Assembly: GCA_022494885.1 (NCBI GenBank)
Contig: JAGVSM010001266.1
Coordinates: 1 to 64,000, forward strand
DNA length: 64,000 bases
Reading direction: 5' to 3'
Source: Micrasema longulum
Taxonomy: Eukaryota > Arthropoda > Insecta > Trichoptera > Brachycentridae
Shown: positions 12,275-25,000 of the stretch, piece after piece
Position numbering within the stretch: the first letter of the stretch is position 1
Layout of the letters: every line of letters starts with the position of its first letter
Notes under the pieces: model-generated
What the model was told of the DNA's origin: nothing
The model's database searches: none
The model's input: the letters and a program-made list of their open reading frames with translations, nothing else
Program-made: the position numbers and the translations under genes

Positions 12275-12720
12275 CCCATACCCCTTTGTGTGGAGCCCAC
12301 AATACCTAACAAACATCGAAAGGATTGAAAATGTTCAACGAAATTTTTTTAAATACCTAGATTATAAAAACAATAAAACGCTTTGCACTTACAGCCAATC
12401 TGCTAAACAAAATGGACTTTTTACCCTTGAAAATAGACGCACTATATCATAATTATGCTATTTATATAAATTATTAAATAATAATGTAGACTCTTTCTAC
12501 CTACTCTCCAAATTTTATATTAATGTCCCCTTTCGCGTGACAAGAAATAAATATTTATTCCATCTGCCAGTCTGTTACACTAACTATGCACAACAATCTT
12601 TCCTGTTTCGTTGTTGCTCTAACTACAATGCTTTTTTTCATCTATTGATATATTTAACACGCCCCTTATTTTTTTTAAAAATAAATTAAGACTGATTCTT
12701 TCTGGCTGCGATACGATCCC
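12275..12720 (+). mobile_element. LINE ORF2 C terminus (Jockey-like)
   Basis: Plus-strand readings SVWSPQYLTNIERIENVQRN and FRVTRNKYLFHLPVCYTNYA match the usual end of Jockey-group ORF2, with frameshifts. Followed by a CA-rich tract at 12740-12835. Confidence 0.75.
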
Positions 12721-12999
12721 ACTTGCTATTTAATGATGCTCACACTAACACACACCTGAACACCTATTCCCACATACACACAAACACACCTATACACTTA
12801 CTCTCATACAAATACACATAAACACACCCTTTTGTTGTACCACAATTTAAAATGCATGATTTTTATTTAGAGACTTCGCCGGTCTGTCTTTAAACCGTAT
12901 CTTTTTTATGTTAATATATAATTGTCGACTTTTTGTTTCTGTAAAATACATAAATAAATACCCAAGGTTTGCTATATGTACTTGTCATAATTAGTATAG

Positions 13000-13217
13000 A
13001 GTACTGCATTGGTACACTAACCGTGGTGCATCTTGATCTTTTTTGTTTGAAGAAAGTAAGATGATCAGTCCTACGCTTCAGGTCCAGCGACTATGAAATA
13101 TTCTATTGTAAAAAAAATAATTTTTAAATAAATATTCCATGTCAACAGAGTCGGAAATCGAACCTGAGACCACTTGCATGGTGGCAAACGCGCTGACCAC
13201 TACACCACGAGGCTGAC
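13000..13217 (-). mobile_element. SINE-C copy
   Basis: Minus-strand tRNA-like head with GTGGTGTAGTGG (box A region) near 13205 and a box B near 13155; body matches the 33175-33420 copy. Confidence 0.8.
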
Positions 13218-13864
13218 TACAGTACACTCCGATTAAATCTTAAATAACCTCCGCTTTGCGTGTAAGTAACAAAAAGTTTTCATAAAAATCGTTCTAGTGT
13301 GCCTACTAACACAAAGTGGTCCAGTAAAGACTAGGGGTGTATGGGTCAGAATACAGTTTTGCAATACGCAACCAAGCTTACGCTTTAGAAACTAGTTCAG
13401 GTACAATGATATATTGCAGTGAAGAACCACATTTAAAACCGAAATTTCGCACCCCTCCTGGCAGGAATTGAACCTGGGACTTTACGTTTTTCATATTTTT
13501 TCAGAAAAATGGCCATCGAGAAACACTAGTCCGGGGTTCTGGTTCTATTTCACTAACATAACTGTATTTTTAATCCGCCCGGACACAGAAAATTAAGTGA
13601 AATGCTTGGTTATATTCTTATTCTTAGAGGTGGGGGTTAGTGCTATTCAAGCTCCTGACGTCACTGCGACCTGTGAAGATCTATTGTGACGGGTCCTCGT
13701 GAATAGTTTTTGCCCTCCCAGCCCAGGTCTATAAAGAGCCTGGCTGCTGTGTGGAAGGCGAGAGTTTAAATTTTGCTAAATCTCTACTATACTATCTGAA
13801 AGGCGAGAGTTTACATGTTTCTAAATCTCCCCCTCCAAGCCCAGATCTGTAAAGTATCGGGCTA

Positions 13865-14086
13865 TTACGTAGGAGGCGAGCTCTTTAATATCCTCAGGTT
13901 TAACCAGTGGTCCCTGAGGATGAGGCTCCTTTTATGATGTAAAGTATCACATTCACATAGAATGTGTATAGGTGTTTCCTCATCTGCACTGCAGAACCTA
14001 CATCTAGAAGTTTCAGAAAGGTTCATTCTAGCAAAGTGTTTGTTTAATCTGCAGTGCCCTGGGCGTGCTCTAGTGATAACCCTCAC
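13865..14086 (-). mobile_element. LINE RNase H-end fragment
   Basis: Minus-strand frame RVITRARPGHCRLNKHFARM then CRFCSADEETPIHILCECD, the Cys/His motif (CxxC...HxxxxC) that ends the RNase H region of I/R1-type LINEs. Confidence 0.75.
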
Positions 14087-14526
14087 TTGACTTTAGCTGA
14101 GCTTTATTACGGCGAAGGCAAACCTTTGCGAGTACCCTTTTATCAGTTCCTTAAATGAAATGTTTAACAAATTTTCTGACTAAAATAAATATATTTTTAA
14201 AGTTTTGCTTTCGTAATATTAATGTAGCTGACTTTAAGAACTTGATTTTGCCATTTCAAAGATAGGTTTCATTGGATACAAAACAACGAAAGTTTTCTAA
14301 TATTCATTTTAACTCTTAAAAGACTGTGATAAATAATTCTTTTGGGCGCGGTGATGTTACTTTGTGTTACCATAGGCAAAAGACGAAATATTTCAAAGTT
14401 CAGACATTTATAAAAATAAATTGACTACATACGTTAAATATTTTTTTTTTAAATAAACATACAATTTAGCCCTTTTAAGGCAAAATAAATTGAAAATGAT
14501 AAATACGCCGGCCATCTCTTAGATGT

Positions 14527-15000
14527 GTGCGATGGGAGACACAGGTATCTAGATTAAGAAAGCTGTGTCATGTCTTTAGCTCACTCAGAAACATCATGGA
14601 CGTTAGCACTCTTAAAAATGTCTACTTTGCGCTTTTTCAATCGGTTGCTGCTTATGGCATAATTGGCTGGGGAGGTTGCTCAACAATTGTCATGAACCCC
14701 CTAATCAAGACGCAAAAACTTATTCTTAGAGTTATGTTTCGGTGCCCTCCGACCTACCCATCTGAACCAGTATTTCAATTGTTAAAATTTCTTGATATTC
14801 GTCAAATCTATATCAAGAATGTATTGACAATTTTCTGGTCAGGCGACTACGGAAGGAGGTCCCAACTGCCAACAGAATGCCCGCACGAGGTTTTCGCGGA
14901 ACCTAAACTTCTTAATACCGAGAACGCGTACGATGTTTGCTCGGAGACACTTTTCATATATAGCTCCGAGAGTGTTCATCGTCTTGGATGAACATATTAA
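14527..15000 (+). mobile_element. LINE reverse-transcriptase C-terminal fragment
   Basis: Frame of 154 codons with LRNIMDVSTLKNVYFALFQS and AAYGIIGWGG, then QKLILRVMF: the thumb region after the RT domain of R1/Jockey-type LINEs. Opposite in strand to the fragment at 13865-14086, so a different insertion. Confidence 0.75.
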
Positions 15001-15869
15001 GTTCTCCAAAACAACGTTTATATTTAAGATGAAGATCCATAATTGGATTGTATCGAGGGGTAGAGACCACTGTATGAGATTGCTTTGGGAATAAATGCAG
15101 AACATCGCTGCTGTTTTCATTATTATCCATATACGTATATCGTATATGTGTATGTCATCACTGTCATACGTATTATTATATAACTTTTGATTCCATTTTC
15201 GACATGTATTATAATTTTTTATTATTTTTATTTTTCTATTATTATTTTGTATATTTTTTTGATTATTTTGCATATTGTTTTGATTACCTGTATATTGTTT
15301 TAATATGTAAATAAATATTTTTGATTTATATATCGAAGAGTCCCGACTTAACACGGAATTTTCTAACAAGTCGGGACATAAAAAACATATAATTGTGTCT
15401 ATGTAAAATTGTGTATTTTATGCATTAAATAAATAAATTAAAAAATTATAAAAAACTCTCCATCACAGTAAATAACCGACTGAATCTATTTCCCACAAAC
15501 ATCAGCTACAAAACAGCGTCTTTGTCTTCTTTGTTATGAGTTATATCTATCTGCGTGCTCTCTCTTATACAGATGTATCGCTGTATTGGCGTCACATTCG
15601 TCCTTCGCGTAGCAAGCATAATTGTTTTTTGTCATTTATAAATTCAGCGCAGTTATATAAATTGTACTTTCGGAATCCGGTGGGAAAATGACAATTTGAC
15701 GATTGCAAAAAAAACAACTTCATAATTTTAAAAAATTAGGAAGATATATCAAGTCTTGTATCGTATGTAGACTAGTGTGAAATCACAGCCACACAAGAGT
15801 TAACCCGACTAATTTATATATTTTTTTATGAACTTTAGGAAATAATATAGCGACGCTTCTTGGTATCAT
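15001..15869. other. AT-rich stretch downstream of PHGDH
   Basis: LINE-like 3' tail sequence (ending in TAAATAAATAAATT near 15430), then unassigned DNA up to the PHGDH poly(A) signal. Confidence 0.4.
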
Positions 15870-15875
15870 TTTATT
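15870..15875 (-). terminator. PHGDH: Poly(A) signal of PHGDH
   Basis: AATAAA on the minus strand, 52 bases after the stop codon, with nothing else gene-like between. Fits a short 3'UTR. Confidence 0.6.
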
Positions 15876-15926
15876 TCAAGAAAAATGGCAGATGTGATTA
15901 ATAATAATGTTATGTAAGTTGTTCCA

Positions 15927-16051
15927 TCACTTCAGCAGTTGAGGATTGACAGCGCAAACTTGGGCCAGGGGTTTGGCTGGATTAGCCAGGGTCACGAATT
16001 GCTCAGCAACTTCAACTGCTACCCTGATCTGAGCTTCCACTGTTGATGCTC
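15927..16051 (-). CDS. PHGDH: PHGDH last coding exon and stop
   Basis: 125 nt from acceptor tttcag to TGA at 15929-15927. Encodes [19 protein letters not shown] and the terminal [10 protein letters not shown]. An AATAAA on the minus strand (plus 15870-15875) about 50 bases past the stop is the likely poly(A) signal. Confidence 0.92.
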
Positions 16052-19000
16052 CTGAAAAAACAAAATAAGTTACAAAATTAGACACTAAATTTAAATTAGC
16101 CTTTTAGGAAAGGGCGTTCTTTACAACTTTAAATTGATTGATAGGGTGGTTGATTAGTTTCCGCGTAAGAGTTATTTTTTTGATATTTCAAACCGGATAA
16201 TCACTGTTTACGTATATTTACAGCAAACTGTCACATACATGCATAAGCAAGCTCTAATAATAGAGTGGGTTGACGATGTATGAAGTTTTTTATTTTTTTA
16301 GACATCAAAGTAAAAAGGGTCTAAAAAGTTGCATTTGGATCACATTGAACGTAAAAAGTATTCCAAACTACTCTTGGCCCTCAACCGAGGTTTGAAGTTT
16401 ATAACTGTCTGATTATTTTGTTAATTATCAATATTGATAAAATTATTTAATATTAGTAAAGATATACTTTATTCACATTACAAATTCGAACACGTTTTAA
16501 AACTTCCGAAATGCAAAAAGTTTACACTCCGCGGAACTGATTGCGTTGAGCGCCTGGCTAATATTGACAAAAACAATAGCTCATTGTGCACAAAACAAAG
16601 TGCAACTTACGCCTTTAGATGCTTATTTCATAAGCTTTGAATGCCCATTATAAATCTTAATTGGACTGATTTTCTTACTTAAATACGAAATGACAGCTGG
16701 TTTTGCGTAAAAAATTTACTTTTTCGAAAACTTCAAGCTCTGGTTGAGGGTCAAAGGTAGTATAAAATAATTGTTTTTATATTTTTTGCATTCCGAGTAG
16801 CCCAAAGGGCAACTTTTTAGACTCCTTTCATTTCAAAATTCGGAAAAAAAAATATCGGCACATCCTATTACTCATACAGACACACTCTTCAAGATGCAAA
16901 ATAATTACATTGCTAAACAAACACAATTGGTATATTTAACGTTACTTTTAACATTACACCTCATCAATGAAGAAGTTCAATACTACGGGAATTTGAATTA
17001 AAAAATATTTGCATACATGCTGTAAAAATTGGAGCATTAGTATTTAAATGTACGGTGAAGTTTCTCTAAAATATAAGAAAAAATACATAATTATTTTTTT
17101 AATTAAAATTAAATTTTTTAAATGACGTCACAAGTTCATATGTATCAACCAATGATAGAGCGTTGTGATATATTCCCGGTTTCCGGGAAGCCATTCCACC
17201 AATCAGGACAACAATTAGCTGTAGAGTGACGTCACGCGCGGAGTAATGAAAAAAAAAAAAAAATTAGGGATGATAAAACGATACATAAAAATAAAATGGT
17301 TTGTTTTAGTTTGATACTCTATTAATAAATATAAAAAACACTGAACTTCCTCATTGTAATTCTAATTACTATCGATATGTTATAATAATTGTATAAATGA
17401 GTATTTTACTTTTATATGGGAAAAATAAAAAAAATATTTAATTGAATTAAAAGTAAAAATAGAGGAATCAAACAACACACAGTATTTTTTCGATTAATTA
17501 CTATAAATTGACAGTTACCCCCAAATAATTTGATTAGAATAATTTATGATTTAAATTCAATGTGGCATTACAATATTTTGAGTTTGTCTAAATATTTGTA
17601 TATATTGCTTTTTAATTGCTTGCGAATCGGGTGTGGTCCCGTGGCTAGTGTCTCGGACTCACGGATCAAAGGTCCGTGGTTCGAATCCCACTCTACCCCA
17701 ACTTGATTTCCATTTTCTAATAATGAGTTATTTATAACTCGTTGAAAATGGCCCTCAAAAAAAAAAATCACGCTTTTAAAGAAATCCATTTAAAAGCTCA
17801 TATCTTTACTATTGTCATATAATTAAACTGATTAATAAGCAGGATACCATTATCTTTTTTCAACACAGTTCAAATAACTGGAAAATACGTTAAAATTATT
17901 ATCACATGTCTGCCATCTATCGGCCAACTGAGGAAACTTTTTCGGGCCTTTGGTGAAATTCAAGCGTAGAAAATACAGCAAGTTTTGTAACAATTTCACC
18001 GCTATTTTTTCCCTTCATTGGGGCATTCTACCAAAAGATAAAAGCAACTGCCAAAAACAAGTTTCATGGATTTACAAATTATAATAATCATCCAGCCAAT
18101 GACGACTCATAAGCCCAGTATTACCTACACTTGTATATTACTACTACTATCATCACGCCATTTCCCCGTAGGGGTAGGCAGAGAATATGGACCGCCACAC
18201 ACGTCTACCCTGGCATACATTCCTAGCTTCTTCCACATTTATACACCTTGTCATACATGCCCTTCGGTTCTGTCTGCTTTTGACATGACCAGACTTAAGA
18301 TTTTGGTTCATCTGATCACGTTACCGTTCATTTTCATCATATATACTTGTTTTACCAATATTTCGTCGTCTATTCGTTCTACGTGACCAAACCATCACAG
18401 AGACCCTTTATTAATCTTGTCAATTCTCGACTCAGATTAACACTCTCGCCTGATTTCATCATTCGTAACCCTGTCATACATTGATTTCCCACACATTCGC
18501 CTAAGAGATCGCATTTCAACCGCGTTCGCTCGGCCTTCATCCTTCCTCTGCCAGTTCCATGTTTCACTTCCATACATAAGTGTTGGGACTAAAACTCCGT
18601 TGTGGACTGCCAGTTTAGCTTCGATTGACATATGACTTGCATGACTTGTATATCCTCTTCTCAAAAATGTTTTTCCTCCCTTTTGCAAAAAAATAGATCG
18701 CCATATCTCCCTAGCGAGGGAAATCGAAAACGTCTACAAACATTTGGGTATACTGAAAACATCGTTGAGTGTAATATTCAATTAAATTAATTAATAGGTT
18801 AGTACATGATTTAAAAAAATATATAAATGCAAGAACCTTGTGACGAATTGCATGTTTGGAATTCAGAAGGACTTTAAAATATAAATTCTTGATTGAAAAT
18901 ATTTATTTAAATAAAATGAAAGGATATTACAACAGAGATGAAGAACATTTAAGATAAGGTAATATAGAAGTCTAGGCATGTACAGGGCTTATGACCTGTC

Positions 19001-22000
19001 ATTGGCTGGTTTATGTGGCCCCTTTACACACTGTGTAACATTCACATAAGTCATGAGCCCTGTACATGCCTAGACTTCCATATTACCTTCTCTTAAATGT
19101 TCTTCATCTGTGTTGTAATATGTTAATGGCGGCCTCCGTGGTGTAGTGGTCAAGACGCTTGACTCACGCACGGAAGGTTCCGGGTTCGATTCCCGGTGAG
19201 AACACAAAATTTAAAATGTGATTTTTCTCAAGCCTGGTTGTTCTGTAATGTAATTCACCACTGTAATTGGGCCTCCTGGCCTGTTGTGGTGCAAAAAAAA
19301 TGAAATGAAAAATGAAAACAGCTCCCCAGAGAGTTGAATCTAGTCCTTGTCTACAAAAATTTGGACAAACCCAAAATATAGTTGATTAAATGAAAGGCTT
19401 GGAAAACTAGTTTTTCCTTACCTAGATGTGGTGTGGCAATAACATTTGGGTGCTGAATAAGTTCGAGTGTGATGGCGTCTGTCGGTGGTTCCTGTTCGAA
19501 CACATCTAGGGCTGCTCCTCTAACCTAAATATAAAAATAAAAACAAGTTTAAGAAAAGATTTAGAAGATAATACGAAAATTAAAAAATCAAAATTTAAAA
19601 AAAATATTTATTTATTTATTATTTTAAAAACCCGTTAAGGTTATATGAGAAATGTTATAAGGTTTAGTCATGTTATCTCTCGTCCGGTTGGTGTAATCGT
19701 CATGTCTATTTTCAGGTTGATTTTAAATTGAACGTAGTTATGTAGAAAGCAGCCAGTCCACAATTTTAAAAAATTAGATATTGATGTTATCGGGTGCAGT
19801 AAGGTCAATGCTATGTTCTGCTAAATACAGCCAGGCTGCTGTCATCCAAAATCACCTTCTAAAAATGGTGTCGATCACAAAAACGGCGTTTCCCAATTTG
19901 CATAAAACACCCACAGTACTAGAAAAATCTTACGATACTTTAAAAATCATTAAAACTGGTCAAATACATAGTTAGGTTCTTGTTTGTCATGTAAAAAAGC
20001 TAGTGTATTCATTGTTTATCATGTGTTAAAGTCAAAAACATTCCGACTGTTGTGTAGATTCGATTATTCACCCTTTTCACAAAAGTGCTATTATCTCAGT
20101 TTCACTTTTCTATGGCTGGCTGCTTTCTGCATAACTACGTTCAATTTATCTTTAGCGTAATTTTTCAAGTGGTAAGGTAAATCATTAGAGTATTTACATC
20201 ATCATCATCATTCCATGTCTGCTCCCTAGTTGGAGCATATGGTATCCACAAAGAGCCTCCGTGCATCCTATCGGCTGCCAGCTCCTGTGCGTCTTCCCAA
20301 GTCAGGTTCTCGTCCCGAAGTTCTGACACAATCTGCCGACGAACTGTCAGCAGTCAAGAACCCGATGCCTTGTAAAGGCTGCGTCCGTTCTCTTATATTT
20401 TTATTCCTCACCGAGTCAAACCACCGCACAACCAAGATTCTTCTGAGACACCAATTCTCAAAACTCAGTATTTTGCTGTTTTGAGCCCTGGTGAGGTGCC
20501 ACGATTCGCAGCCGTAGAGGAGAATAGGTGTTATGCAGGAGTTGTACAGGCGGCATTTGGTTTTCACTGTGGAAATATATGATCTCCAGATAGCCTTCAT
20601 AATACACACTACTCGCTTGCGCCCGGTAGACAGGTACAAAAAAAAAATGACTAATGATTAAAAACGGTTTAACAAAAAAAGCCAAAAACATCTCGATAGA
20701 AGACCTAAGACTTTCGAACTTTTCAACTTAGAAGTTTTACTTTACTATCCTTGATCTTATCTATTTATAATTAAAATTGTGTTTTGGTGCCTAAATTCAA
20801 ACTGTTATTTATTATTTACCTGTCCACTGTTGAGTCCATCCAAAAGGTCTTTTTCGTTAACTAGACCTCCTCTTCCTACGTTGATAACAGAAACGCCCTT
20901 TTTACATTTGGCCAATACATCAGCGTTGATTAAATCTGAAAAAAAATGAGAAATTTGAAAAAGTAGACACCGCTTAAGTCAAGTCAAAGTCAATATTTAA
21001 ATTATTTTTTTTCATTTCGGTTCCCTATTTCCTTCCCATAGAAAAAAACAGTTATATTACAGAATTGGGTCGGGTCGTGGTCCCGTAGCTATTATCGCGG
21101 ACTCATAGATCAGAGGTCCAAGGTTCGAACGATACTCTACCACAACTTGATACCCATTTTCTAATAGTTATTTACAACTCGTTAAAAATGGCCTCAAAAA
21201 TTTTAATATATCTAAGCATATCACAAAAACTCAAATATTTCTTTAAAAGTAAAAAAAGGGGGGGGGCAACGGGGCAAACGTCCAGGGGCCCGGGCCCGAA
21301 CCAATATCACCTTTTTTAAAATTTATTTATTTATTAAATTTCCCCACACATCATTACTATATTAAAAAAAGGATCAACAACCGGGTCCTAGAAACTTTTT
21401 TGGATATATTATAAATTTAGAATCTTCTGCTGTTTTTTTCTTGCTACAAGAGCTAAGACAGCGTATTTATGCGTAAATGTGGAAGTTCAGCCCCACGGGA
21501 AATGGTAAATAATAAATGTATTCTTACGCACGGTAAAAATAGATTATTAAATTGTAACTGCAAAGTTTCTTGAAAATGTATAAAAAAATTATAGTAATTA
21601 TTTTGATAAAACTACTTTCCATGACGTCACAAGTTCTTCCGAATCAACCAATGATAGGTTTCCGGTTTACGGTTACTCAAATGACGAATTAGCAGTACTC
21701 GAGAACATCGAGAATAAAGGGAAGAAAATACAAAACTTTAAAAAATTATAAATTAATACGATTTTTGTTTATTTTTAAATTTGGATTAGTTTAATAGTCT
21801 TTTATAAATGAAAAAATATTTTTAAAACACTGAACTTCCTCATTAAAAAAAATTCTCATTAAATAGTGCAAATTAGAGTAGAAGAGTACCCCTTATTGTC
21901 CAGGGGACCGAGAATACTATCATGCTCGCCTGCCATAATGTAAATTAAACATATAAATATACGAATGTGTGTAAGTTTATAAAGAAGTAAAAAAAATGAT

Positions 22001-25000
22001 AAATAAATGTGCAATGCAGTTTTCGAAAATACTTACTTCTAGTGGAGGGCATCAGAGGGGTATGAACAGTAATATAATCGGCCAATGGCCAAATTTCACT
22101 AAGCTCCATCTTTTGTGTATTGTACTTCATGGTATCTGCTGCAGACACAATGGGATCGTAGCCAATAATCTGAGGAAAAACAAAAAAGTAAAATTAAATA
22201 TATACAGGGGCGTTATCATGGTGAAAAAGTCGATTTTTGTTCTTCCACAAATCCGGGTGTTTCTGGCGGATTGCTTCGCATATCTTGCAGGTAATATTCC
22301 TTATTGACCGTTCTACCCTGTGGCGAGAGCTCATGATGCACCACGCCCCGGCAATCGAAGAAAACTGTAAGCAAAACCTTCACATCAGACCGAACTTAGC
22401 GCGCTTTTTTCAGTTTTGGCTCGTGCGGCAGCTTCCATTGGGATGATTGAGCTTTGGTTTCCACGTTATAACCATAAACCCATGATTCGTCAACAGTTAT
22501 GATCCTTTGGAGCGAATTTGGGTCGTCACTGACAGAGTCCAACAGCTCGTAAGCAATGTTTTTGCGATGCTGTTTTTGGTCGAAATTAGCAACGGTGTTA
22601 AAAAGACAACGGCATGTCAGATTTTTTTAACAAAATAATATTCTAACGAATAGACAAAATCCACGTTTGGCTGTCCCGTTTTCCGCACCTCAAAATTCAA
22701 CCGATTTTGTTATTTTTTTAGATAGAGTATCTGAATAAAAATTTCCTTATCGGTACGTTCTGCGTTTTTAAATATAGTTGGTATACCGTGCGCCCGAAGA
22801 CAGCAGATAAAACGGTGTCTAGTTCCCATAATAAACCATTTTTAATTTTAATCTGTCGTGTGTAAAATATTTTTATTTTTTAAATATTTTTTTTTACAAA
22901 AATGAACATATAAATTATCAAGTCCTACTGAACGTCAGCAGGTGCTTATGGTTAAGTTCTAATATGTATACATAATCTTATCTCTCAAATTCTATAAACA
23001 TATAAAAACTCTTATTACTATGGAAAAAAAGAAAAATATGTACATCGAAAATAAAAAAATGTTCAAATAAAAAAAAAAAACACCAAAAAATCTTAATATA
23101 AAAAACCACGTTCTAAAAGCGAGATTCTCAGCAGACGTCTTTATCTTGAGCCAGATAAGTTTTTTTGATTTTTAATATTTAATGGGAGCATATTATAAAT
23201 TTTTGGTATATTGTACTCTAGTGTTCTTTTCCCGAATTTATTATTGAATTCAGGGATCCCTGCTCTAGTGTCATAATCCAGAGAAAAAATACGGGAATAC
23301 GTTTGTTTGGAGAAAAGTCGGACCGCGTTTCCTCATAAGATTAAACATTATTAAGTATACTAACAAAACTTGTATTGAAGTTTGTAGTATGTGATGTTTC
23401 CCTATTTCAATCGTTTTAGCTGCAGAATGTGTTGTAATCCAGCTCTTATTTATAAAGAATTTTTAAAAAAAACACCAATATTTACAAATAAATATTAAAT
23501 AGGGGCTAGATTTCATTTCATATCAATCTAGCTCCTATCTGCTATCTAATATTAAATTCTATCATAATGAAGAACTTCAGCCCTACGGGAAATTGTTTAC
23601 AAAAATGTTTTCTTGCGTGCGGTAAAGATTAGAGCATTAGATTGTTAGGCAAAATTTCTTGAAAATGTTCGAAAAAAATAATAAAAAATATCTTAATAAA
23701 AACTAACTGCTTTGGACGACGTCACTAGTTCATATAAGTAAACCAATGATAAGAGAGCTGTGAAAGAGATACGGTTTACATACCGTCAACGGACTAATCG
23801 GCAGAACGGACAGAGGAGAAACGGAAGATTACTTGAGATGTCAAAAGCGAAGTAATTTTAGAAATACAAATCTTTAAAAAATCATAATGCTGATAAAACA
23901 ATAAACATTTTTTTAAAAATTGGCTTAGTTTAAAATTCTATCAATAAATAAAAACAGATAAAAACCACTGAAATTTCTCAATGGAAACGAGGAACTAGAA
24001 TTCCAACCGTTTATGCGCCATGTAGCTGCAAGATTTGTTGGGATATTTATTGTACAGCGCCCTGGTGATTTTCACAAAAGTAGCACTGTACAATAATATT
24101 ATTAAAGAATATTAATAGCATAATCATCTCTTGAATTTGATGTTACTTCTAGACATCAAATTATCTATTTTTGATGAGTATCAGTAGATATAAAATTATT
24201 AATCCGTGAAAGATATGGTTGCTAATCGGGGGCAATGATATTATAAGTTAAAAATAAATGTATGATAATAGTAGGAATATGCGTGTTTCCACAAAATATC
24301 TAGGTTGCTAATCAAAATTTACAATTCAATATATTTATTTAATACGTTTATGTACATTACAAAAAAAATCATCCTATTAATACACACGGACGCACCCAGA
24401 ACCCTCTAAAATTATGACACTAAACTCATGCCCAAACATTCAGTCCTGCTCTATGCGTATTTAGTCGTCTGTTTTGACGTGAGCTTGACATTTAATTCGA
24501 AACTGAAATGTTTGCTTGTGTCTTGAAAGCGTGTAAAAACCGTTCGGATAAACGTAAAATAGATGGTGTAATTTTTCACTGGTAAGTAGGTAGCTAGGTA
24601 CTAGTTTGTAATTGAATTCCAGAACTTAAAATAATTTATTTTCAAATATTCGATTTAAATAGGTACCTAGAAACTTGTTTATGGTTGAATTCCAAAACGT
24701 TAAATAATTATTTTTCAAATATAGAATTCTTTTCGCAAATGTCAAATTCTCCTCTTCTCACCAACAGTGGAGTAGTTATATGTTTATTATTTCAATTATT
24801 ATTTTATGTTATTCTTGTACATTTTTTTTGTTGTCTATTATTTGTAGATATATTGTTATTCCTTTCTGTTTGTGTTGTTCTAATGTTTATTGTAAATTAA
24901 TGTTACTTGTTTTTGCTGTATGTTATCATGTTTTAATAGAAGGCCCTAATAATGAAAAAAAACAAACCCGGTTTGTACTTTATTAATTTAGGAATGCGAT

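Noticed and set aside
12740..12835. CA-rich tract as a clustered-repeat array
   Set aside because: Irregular dinucleotide-rich sequence, no spacer structure; no CRISPR array is expected or seen in this eukaryotic DNA.
17628..17700. tRNA gene
   Set aside because: Clover-leaf-like with a good box B, but the base before the anticodon would be C instead of T, and the downstream 60 bases recur with the second copy at 21071. It is a SINE head.
19128..19205. tRNA gene
   Set aside because: The head, body and tail recur together at 60196-60372; SINE, not a tRNA gene.
19781..19975. 64-codon frame as a gene
   Set aside because: Lies inside a non-autonomous DNA transposon and shows no motif.
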